Shown one piece after another: positions 14,564-20,247 of a DNA stretch of 20,247 bases. This stretch comes from CAYFJO01 sp964343305 (GTDB taxonomy: Bacteria > Planctomycetota > Planctomycetia > Pirellulales > Pirellulaceae), in contig CAYFJO010000184.1 of NCBI GenBank assembly GCA_964343305.1, positions 1 through 20,247 on the forward strand, written 5' to 3'. The translations under genes and the position numbers were made by a program. Each line of letters opens with the position of its first letter. Within the stretch, counting starts at the first letter, position 1. Under the pieces are notes generated by a model that worked only from the letters and a program-made list of their open reading frames with translations, was not told the DNA's origin and ran no database searches.

Positions 14564-16363
14564 CTAGTTGACGGTTGAACTAAACGCAATGGCTGTCGCA
14601 AACAAGTAAATCTCCAGTCCCGTCACCTGAAATGGCATCGGAATCGAGGAGTATCCCTCGATACGCAACTGCCGGCCGTCATCAATCGCGACCGAGACGT
14701 TTTGTGTCAGCCGCTCGTTGACCGATTGCGTGTTGGGGATCAGCGAAACATCGAAGTCACCGCTGCCAGAGAACGACGTGATGGCTTTGGTCATGAGCGG
14801 AGCGAACGTCAAAATCTGTTCGATCGTCGGACGAGGGTCGACCACGCTGATGCCGGTGACTCGCAACTGGGCGTCGCTCTCGGTTGTCTCGACCGCCTGT
14901 TTGGCAATCTGCGGCGGTTGCCACGATTGACGTCCTTCTTCGCAGCGATAGATGTAACCTTGGACGGATTGCGGAAACAATCCGATGACCAGCCAGCCAT
15001 TGTGAACGGTGTACGTCGGTTGGAAAAAGAATCCTTGCTCGTTGACGTTGACCATATTCAGGGTCGCACCGTGGTACTTTCGCGTGTCCAACGAAACATC
15101 GGCATCCGTCGTCGCGGACAGTGATTGGACGAGCGTGCGGAGCGATGCCGTCAGTTTCTTTTCATCTTTGACTCGGAAACCCACCGCCATGCCCATATTG
15201 ATCGGGCCGTCGCTGGGCGAACTCTGGACGAACACCGTTGAATCGAGTTGTGCCAAAACGTCGTTGCGAAGATTGACGCCGAGACTGGATTCGACGCCTT
15301 TCAAACCGTCCTGGAGTTCCTTCAAGCCGCCCGGATCAAACGTGCCCATCAGGGTCGTCACTAAATCGATAACGATGTCGTAAGCCTCCGTTACGTCGAA
15401 ACGGCTCACAGCAACCGTCATGGAGTCGGGGGCAAACTTCGGCAAACTTTCGAAATCGATTTCTTCCTGCGACGAAAACAACCGCAAGAGCCCTTTGCGT
15501 CCCTCGGCCGGCATGTCGAGCAAAACGGTGTTGCGAAGCTGCGGACCTTCAAAGCCAACGTGCAGCGCTACATTTTTCAAACCTTCGAGACCCAGCTTTT
15601 CGATGAACATCGCCGACGGCGGAAACGTTTCCTTGGCGACGTTCGTGAGTTGCTCCAGATCGAAGAATCCGCGCTGGATCGTTTCGTAGGAATCGAATTC
15701 GGCGAGTTTTTTGAATTTGGAGTTCGCCGTCAGGTTTTTGCGTTTTCCCGAAATCAGTTGCAGTGTGTGCTTGATGTCTTCCGTGCCGACGGTCAGCACG
15801 ACATGCTCGCCTTCTTTCCAACAGGCCACCTTGACCGGCTCTGGCGTGGCCAGGCTTAGGATCAATCGTTCGCCCACCTTCGTCTCACCCACTTCCACTC
15901 CATTGACGAGGCCGAGCAATTGAAAACCGCCCATCAACGCGGACAGATTTTCGGCTCGACCGCCGCCGGGAAAAACAATCGTAACTTGAAACTGTGGCGC
16001 GAGTGGCGAGATCAGCTCGACGCCAACCACGGCTCCGTTTTGTTTGAGATACTCGACCAAATGCGGAATCTGCTTGTTCGCGCTTTGCACTTTGAGCAGT
16101 TGATCCGGGGCCACGCCCTCCAGCAATCGCTCGCTCAATAGTTGCGGCCCCAGAGCGTCGAGGATCCGCCCAGACAAATCGTCGATCAGCGGCTGGAATT
16201 CGTCATGCAAAACGTGGGCCAGAGTCGTCTCGTTGTACGCGTCACGGTGGGATCCGAATCCGTCGAATCGCAGGTACGTGGCACTTTGTTCGGCCAACAA
16301 CGTTTCGGGCGCGGTGGCCGAATCATCGGCCCACGCGGGCACAGCGACCAGAGCCATCAACAT
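14564..16363 (-). CDS. Secreted protein of unknown function (DUF3352-like)
   Basis: From the ATG at 16363 this is 599 residues. The hydrophobic stretch MLMALVAVPAWADDS looks like the end of a signal peptide, followed by LLAEQSATYLRFDGFGSHRD, typical (from memory) of planctomycete exported proteins with a YxRxDG...HR start. The remainder alternates beta-rich segments and helices without catalytic motifs (LISPLAPQFQVTIVFPGGG; DIVIDLVTTLMGTF). It resembles the DUF3352-type layout, but that is a by-eye judgement. The frame is open to a TTG at 16582, with ATGs at 16510 and 16363; the added residues are not convincing. The 16363 start lacks the usual positive charge before its hydrophobic core, so the true start may be a little upstream. 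It is the first gene before DUF1800 and DUF1501 and may share their transcript. Confidence 0.8.
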   Translation of the reverse strand: MLMALVAVPAWADDSATAPETLLAEQSATYLRFDGFGSHRDAYNETTLAHVLHDEFQPLIDDLSGRILDALGPQLLSERLLEGVAPDQLLKVQSANKQIPHLVEYLKQNGAVVGVELISPLAPQFQVTIVFPGGGRAENLSALMGGFQLLGLVNGVEVGETKVGERLILSLATPEPVKVACWKEGEHVVLTVGTEDIKHTLQLISGKRKNLTANSKFKKLAEFDSYETIQRGFFDLEQLTNVAKETFPPSAMFIEKLGLEGLKNVALHVGFEGPQLRNTVLLDMPAEGRKGLLRLFSSQEEIDFESLPKFAPDSMTVAVSRFDVTEAYDIVIDLVTTLMGTFDPGGLKELQDGLKGVESSLGVNLRNDVLAQLDSTVFVQSSPSDGPINMGMAVGFRVKDEKKLTASLRTLVQSLSATTDADVSLDTRKYHGATLNMVNVNEQGFFFQPTYTVHNGWLVIGLFPQSVQGYIYRCEEGRQSWQPPQIAKQAVETTESDAQLRVTGISVVDPRPTIEQILTFAPLMTKAITSFSGSGDFDVSLIPNTQSVNERLTQNVSVAIDDGRQLRIEGYSSIPMPFQVTGLEIYLFATAIAFSSTVN

Positions 16364-16575
16364 CAGAGCAGAATGAGGAGTTCCTTCAGAGCGATAGGGA
16401 CTAGATCTCTCTATTAGTGGATACGCTTTGTTCGTCGAGTGCAACCAAATGTTGTTCAATTTGGGAGAAGATTTTTTGATCGGCAACTGTTGATGGGAAC
16501 GAGAGTGCATTCCCGAAAGTTTTGACAACTGATTGACGCAGGCCCCCAACTGCGGCACACTCAGGCGTAGGGCAA
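16364..16575. other. Divergent intergenic region
   Basis: This lies between the minus-strand gene and the DUF1559 gene and should hold promoters for both. Open frames cross it on the minus strand (for example 16401-16733), but none has a recognisable feature. TTGTCA read on the minus strand (near 16524-16529) is a possible -35, but no paired -10 stands out. Confidence 0.35.
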
Positions 16576-16617
16576 ATGACAAATGACGAAATACCCAATG
16601 ACGAAGGAATGAAATGA
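16576..16617 (+). other. 13-codon leader frame coupled to the DUF1559 gene
   Basis: An ATG frame encodes MTNDEIPNDEGMK and stops in ATGA, where TGA (16615-16617) overlaps the ATG of the DUF1559 gene at 16614. The DNA is a loose direct repeat of AATGAC(R) units (16574-16618). The gene's Shine-Dalgarno GAAGGA (16603-16608) lies inside this frame. Translation of the leader could feed ribosomes to the gene, or the frame may be a by-product of the short repeats. Confidence 0.35.
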
Positions 16618-17921
16618 CTTACGCATTTAGATCCGTTGCGTTTGGTGCAATCGCCCTTTGGCTTGCAAGTGGCGTTTGCTTGTCGCAGGAAAAAACGATC
16701 AAGGTGCGGCGGTTTCGGATGAATCCGTTTCACACCAACATCGGCAAGATCATCGACGTGGCGGCAAACGGCACGGTGATGGTCTCGGAGATCGCCAATC
16801 CTCGTTTTGCATTGTCGCGTGGTTTGTCCGGCAAAGTTGATTTGACCGAGGGCTTGTATTTGGGGTTGGTGGCGCGGGAGTTTGTCGTCTCAACGAGCGA
16901 CACCCGGCTGGTGCGCTTGGAAGTTGTCGAAGTCGGCGAAAAAGGACGTGCCACGATTCAGATCGCAGCCGCCGCGGCATCAGAGATTGCGAAGGGCGAA
17001 CACATTGTATTCTTTCGGCCACCCGGATCGACAACGGCCGAACTCAAAGCGGCTCCGGATTTTGTCAAAGTCGACGATGGCCGCGACACCAGCGTGTTGG
17101 GAAAAAACGCGGTCAATGCCGCCAGAAGCTTGTCGCAGTCTCGAAACCAGCTCAAACAAATCGGCCTGGCGATGCACAATTTTCATGACGTGTATCGCGT
17201 TTTTCCACCCGCCGTGATTTACGGACCGGATGGAAGACCTTGGCACAGTTGGAGGGTGTTGGTTTTGCCGTTTATCGAGCAGCAAGGACTGTACGAACGG
17301 TACAAATTTGACGAGCCGTGGGACGGCCCAAACAACAGCAAGCTACTCAGTGAGATGCCAGAAATCTATCGCGATCCCATTCACGATGACACACTGGGGC
17401 ACTTCACTCACTACGCGGCGGTCAGCGGCAAGGGAACTATCTTTCCCAGCGTAGGTATCAAGATGGACGAGAAACAAATTGCGAAGCCGTTGGCGCATAT
17501 AACTTCAGATAATGGTGCGACGGGAATGCGGCAAATTTTCGACGGCACGTCCAATACTCTTATGGTTGGTACTGTCAGTCCCGAGAACACGATCCCTTGG
17601 ATGAAACCCGAAGACATCAACGTTGACGCGATGTTGCCGGGTCTAGGCGAGAAAGGCAATTTCGCCGCTCCTTATGGAACGCGCACACGTCCGGCAACAC
17701 TCTTCTTGTTTTCCGATGGCTCGGTGCGAGTGATTTCCACATCCATCGAAAGAAAAACACTCCAAAATCTTTTCATGATGAATGACGGCAACCCAATCGG
17801 CGACATTCCGACCGGCAGTAGTGGCGGCCCTCGTCCCGGAACAAAGCAAGCTCAAATGATCGAAGTCATCTATTCGAAAGCCGGAACTCAGGCACGTTTG
17901 GTAAGCCGGGCAATTGATTGA
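16614..17921 (+). CDS. DUF1559-domain protein with a signal peptide and an extra N-terminal domain
   Basis: This encodes 435 residues. The start MTYAFRSVAFGAIALWLASG is an export signal. Residues ~27-155 form a beta-rich region unlike DUF1559 (IGKIIDVAANGTVMVSEI, then AAAAASEIAKGEHIVFFRPP). The DUF1559 part begins at about 175 with SRNQLKQIGLAMHNFHDVY and continues through FPPAVIYGPDGRPWHSWRVL, LPFIEQQGLYERY, DGTSNTLMVGTVSPENTIPW and LFLFSDGSVRVIS. DUF1559 proteins in planctomycetes are normally pilin-like, with an N-terminal methylation motif (GFTLIELLVV) and helix directly before the NLKQIGLA-type segment. Here that pilin helix is absent and replaced by another domain, so this is probably a soluble or periplasmic relative. 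GAAGGA lies five bases before the ATG. Confidence 0.9.
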   Translation: MTYAFRSVAFGAIALWLASGVCLSQEKTIKVRRFRMNPFHTNIGKIIDVAANGTVMVSEIANPRFALSRGLSGKVDLTEGLYLGLVAREFVVSTSDTRLVRLEVVEVGEKGRATIQIAAAAASEIAKGEHIVFFRPPGSTTAELKAAPDFVKVDDGRDTSVLGKNAVNAARSLSQSRNQLKQIGLAMHNFHDVYRVFPPAVIYGPDGRPWHSWRVLVLPFIEQQGLYERYKFDEPWDGPNNSKLLSEMPEIYRDPIHDDTLGHFTHYAAVSGKGTIFPSVGIKMDEKQIAKPLAHITSDNGATGMRQIFDGTSNTLMVGTVSPENTIPWMKPEDINVDAMLPGLGEKGNFAAPYGTRTRPATLFLFSDGSVRVISTSIERKTLQNLFMMNDGNPIGDIPTGSSGGPRPGTKQAQMIEVIYSKAGTQARLVSRAID

Positions 17922-17975
17922 AGTATGTGACATGAACCTGGGTGTCTGGACTGCCACTGTTTGGATCGCAGATGC

Positions 17976-18009
17976 TTGACATTCGGGCAACGCGGCGTCA
18001 CGATAATAT
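17976..18009 (+). promoter_or_regulatory. Candidate promoter of the TPR gene
   Basis: A perfect TTGACA (17976-17981) is followed by GATAAT (18002-18007) or TAATAT (18004-18009). The spacing is 20-22 bases, longer than the ideal 17, so it would be weak or need an activator. It lies 40-73 bases before the gene start. Confidence 0.35.
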
Positions 18010-18025
18010 CAACCCGCGTTGATAT
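18006..18025. promoter_or_regulatory. Palindrome overlapping the TPR gene promoter
   Basis: ATATCAAC (18006-18013) and GTTGATAT (18018-18025) form a perfect eight-base inverted pair around CCGC. It overlaps the candidate -10 and lies 24 bases before the start codon, a common place for a repressor operator. In RNA it would be a short hairpin upstream of the Shine-Dalgarno. Confidence 0.45.
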
Positions 18026-18048
18026 GTCGAATCCCAAAGGAGAATCGT

Positions 18049-20247
18049 ATGTCTTCGAGGCGAATAAGAAGCATTGGTTTTCATCAATTCATGTTTAGAT
18101 GTGCCGTCTTGCTGGCACTTCTATCCGCATCTCTATCCGCATCTGTTGTTGCGCAAGACAACAAAGACGATGCGGCGACTCAGGCCTACAATGCAATCGG
18201 GGCGTTGCAAAACGGCGGCCTGTATAGTCGCGCTGCGGTGCGCTGGAAAGAGTTCATCACCAAGTATCCCAACGACAAGCGAATTGGCGACATCCAGTAT
18301 TATCTCGGCCTGTGCCAGCTTCATACCAAAAAGTACGCCGAATCCGCCGCGGCTTTTCGCGTGGTGCTCGCCAAGTACAAGACGTCGAAGTTCGCCGCCG
18401 GGGCTCAATACAACCTGGGCATGGCGCTGTTTCAAACCGCGTCGGTGTCGAACAAGCCGGACGAATTCAAAACGGCTGCCGCTGAGTTTGCCAAAGTCGG
18501 CACTAGTTTCGCGCAGAGCAAATTCGTTGCCCGCGCACTCTATTTCCAGGGCGAAGCATTGTATTCAGCGGCGGACGTTACTGGGGCCATCGGTGCTTAT
18601 CAAAAACTGATCGCCACACATGCCAGCGACCCGCTCGTCCCAGACACCTATTACGCGCTGGGCAGCACCCAACAAGAGAATGGCGACCACGCGGCAGCGG
18701 CCAAGACGTTCGAAGCGTTTCTGGCGAATCAAAGCCTTGCTCAGCACGCGCTGGCTGGAGAGATTCGGTTGCGGCTCGGCATGGCACTGTACAGTGAGGA
18801 GAAATTCACCGACGCCGAGAAACACTTCGACATGGTCGCCAAGATCGCACAATTCCCACACGCTGATTTCGCGATGCTGCGGCAGGCGCAGTGCCGGATG
18901 GCGACGGACAAACACAGCGCCGCGCTACCGCTGCTGGACGCGTTGCTAGGACAATTTGCCGAAAGCCAATATCGATCCTCGGCACTGGTTGCCAAAGGCA
19001 AATGTCATTTCACCGCCAAGCAATACGACCCCGCGCGTCCACCTTTGGAAGAAGTCGCCAAATCATCGACACCGGAAGCGGCGGAGGCAACCTTTTGGTT
19101 AGGCCAATGTTGGTTGGATGCAAAAAAGCCCGCCGAAGCACTCGCTGTGCTGGAGCCAGCAGTCGCCAAATTCAAAGAAGGCGACTTCGCTGTTTATTTG
19201 CAAAAGTCACGGATCGACGCGCTGTACGAGTTGCCCGATCGGCGAAAAGAGACGGTTCCGATGTACGATGCGTTTGCAAAGCAATTCACCGATCATGAAC
19301 TGACGCCGCACGCGGTTTACATGGCGGCGCTGGTGTCGTTGGAAAATGACGACCAATTGAAGTCCAGGCAATACGCAAACTCGTTTTTGGGGAACGCCCA
19401 GTTCGTCGAACACCCGCTTCGTCCGGCAGTCTTGTTTGTGGCGGCGGAATCGCACGTCCTGGCACCGGAGTCCGACGCCTCGGCGGATTTGGCACAAGCC
19501 CAACAGCTCTATCAAGAATTGGTCGCCAAGTTTCCGGAGCACGAACGCGCGTCGCGATCGTATGTTCGCATTGGCTGGTGCCAGTATCAAGCCAAGCAAT
19601 ACGACCAGGCGGTGCAGTCTCTGAGTGGCGCGGTGGCGAAGTTGAAAGATCCCAGCCACACCGCGGAGGCCCACTTGTTGATCGGTCGCAGCCACACATC
19701 ATCCGGTCGGGACAAAGAAGCGGTAGCCGCCTACGAAGCCTCGTTGAAAGCCAAAGAGGATTGGAAGCGCGTTGATGAAGTACTGATCGCCCAAGCCGCG
19801 AGCTTCCGGACGCTCAAGGATTTGAACTCCGCCCGCGATCGTTTGAACCGGTTGGTTGCTCAACACAAAACCAGTGCCTTTGTTGCCCAGGCCACCTACC
19901 AACTTGGTGAAATCGCGCAAGAACAAAAGAACGACAAGGAAGCCATCGCGCGATTTGGAGAAGTATGGTCGAAGTTCGCCGACTCGCCTTTCGCCGCTCC
20001 GGCCGCCTACGGCCAAGGTGTTTCGTACTTCAACAGCAAGGACTTTCCCAACGCGACCAAATCGCTGACTGAGTTGCTGACCAAGTTTGCGGACGCAGAA
20101 CTCGCAGTCAACGCACGATACTTGCGAGGTCTGTGTTACGAGCGCCAAAAACAGTTCGATCCTGCGATCGAGGATTTGCAAGCATTTTTGGCTGCGAAAC
20201 CCAAGGGTGGCGAAGCGCCCGATGCCGCTTATACATTGGCCATCTGC
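18049..20247 (+). CDS. Exported TPR-repeat protein, cut by the window end
   Basis: The frame is open from the ATG at 18049 to the last base: 733 codons with no stop, so the C-terminus is missing. AAAGGAGA (18036-18043) is an excellent Shine-Dalgarno. The N-terminus (MSSRRIRSIG, then FRCAVLLALLSASLSASVVA) is a signal peptide with probable cleavage before Gln 36. The rest is helical repeats of about 34-37 residues typical of TPRs: YNAIGALQNGGLYSRAAVRW (47-66), YLGLCQLHTKKYAESAAAFR, YALGSTQQENGDHAAAAKTF, FWLGQCWLDAKKPAEALAVL, YVRIGWCQYQAKQYDQAVQSL and YQLGEIAQEQKNDKEAIARF. It resembles the periplasmic BamD/YbgF-like repeat proteins and probably acts as a protein-binding scaffold in the periplasm. 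Nothing catalytic is visible. A 12-base tandem duplication lies in the signal region. Confidence 0.92.
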   Translation, partial: MSSRRIRSIGFHQFMFRCAVLLALLSASLSASVVAQDNKDDAATQAYNAIGALQNGGLYSRAAVRWKEFITKYPNDKRIGDIQYYLGLCQLHTKKYAESAAAFRVVLAKYKTSKFAAGAQYNLGMALFQTASVSNKPDEFKTAAAEFAKVGTSFAQSKFVARALYFQGEALYSAADVTGAIGAYQKLIATHASDPLVPDTYYALGSTQQENGDHAAAAKTFEAFLANQSLAQHALAGEIRLRLGMALYSEEKFTDAEKHFDMVAKIAQFPHADFAMLRQAQCRMATDKHSAALPLLDALLGQFAESQYRSSALVAKGKCHFTAKQYDPARPPLEEVAKSSTPEAAEATFWLGQCWLDAKKPAEALAVLEPAVAKFKEGDFAVYLQKSRIDALYELPDRRKETVPMYDAFAKQFTDHELTPHAVYMAALVSLENDDQLKSRQYANSFLGNAQFVEHPLRPAVLFVAAESHVLAPESDASADLAQAQQLYQELVAKFPEHERASRSYVRIGWCQYQAKQYDQAVQSLSGAVAKLKDPSHTAEAHLLIGRSHTSSGRDKEAVAAYEASLKAKEDWKRVDEVLIAQAASFRTLKDLNSARDRLNRLVAQHKTSAFVAQATYQLGEIAQEQKNDKEAIARFGEVWSKFADSPFAAPAAYGQGVSYFNSKDFPNATKSLTELLTKFADAELAVNARYLRGLCYERQKQFDPAIEDLQAFLAAKPKGGEAPDAAYTLAIC

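Noticed and set aside
16401..16733. 110-codon minus-strand frame between the divergent genes
   Set aside because: Its start lies antisense to the DUF1559 signal peptide and it runs through the AATGAC repeats. The last ~45 residues look somewhat protein-like, but nothing supports a gene.
1..20247. CRISPR array, tRNA, rRNA or riboswitch
   Set aside because: No regular direct repeats with unique spacers, no cloverleaf ending in a T-loop GTTCRANNC motif and no rRNA-like segment were seen. The visible inverted repeats are isolated pairs.

Overview
The window reads as chromosomal DNA of a planctomycete, probably Pirellulales-like. This is inferred from gene content: a DUF1501/DUF1800 pair, a DUF1559 protein, a secreted VCBS/FG-GAP protein, a short Lys/Ala-rich protein with a conserved tail, and many secreted proteins of unknown function. 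No rRNA, tRNA, CRISPR array, phage module or intact transposase was seen.

Layout. (1) 278-1579, plus strand: a Lys/Ala-rich small protein, a putative lipoprotein and a translationally coupled two-helix membrane protein. (2) 4073-1657, minus strand: a tight operon of an ECF sigma factor, a single-pass membrane protein that is probably its anti-sigma factor, and an exported HtrA-like protein with PDZ and coiled-coil domains that has lost catalytic His and Asp. (3) 4286-9223, plus strand: an alpha-glucan cluster with ADP-glucose-type glycogen synthase (glgA), a GalT-family nucleotidyltransferase overlapping it, and a GH57 glucanotransferase/amylase. (4) 9413-11326, plus strand: a secreted nine-repeat VCBS/FG-GAP protein. 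(5) 11327-11680: a gene-poor strip with several hairpins and the start of a PIN-domain toxin-like gene that is no longer intact. (6) 16363-11681, minus strand: a secreted protein of unknown function, then DUF1800, then a Tat-exported DUF1501 protein. (7) 16614-17921, plus strand: a DUF1559 protein with an unusual N-terminal half. (8) 18049 to the window edge, plus strand: an exported TPR protein that is cut off by the window.

The strongest structure not explained by genes is a set of four paired inverted repeats (1586-1654, 6829-6885, 12998-13059, 14495-14555). Each half starts with GTAG and continues as its own small hairpin, and the two halves face each other (GTAG...CTAC). This is the architecture of REP/BIME elements mobilised by RAYT (TnpA-REP) HUH transposases. 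In two copies the halves differ by paired substitutions that keep the stems intact. Two copies sit directly in front of Shine-Dalgarno sequences inside the DUF1800/DUF1501 operon, and one fills the gap between two convergent genes.

The other leads are the ECF operon ending in a pseudoprotease, the possibility that the GalT-like enzyme works on ADP-glucose rather than galactose-1-phosphate, and short leader frames that run into the starts of two genes.
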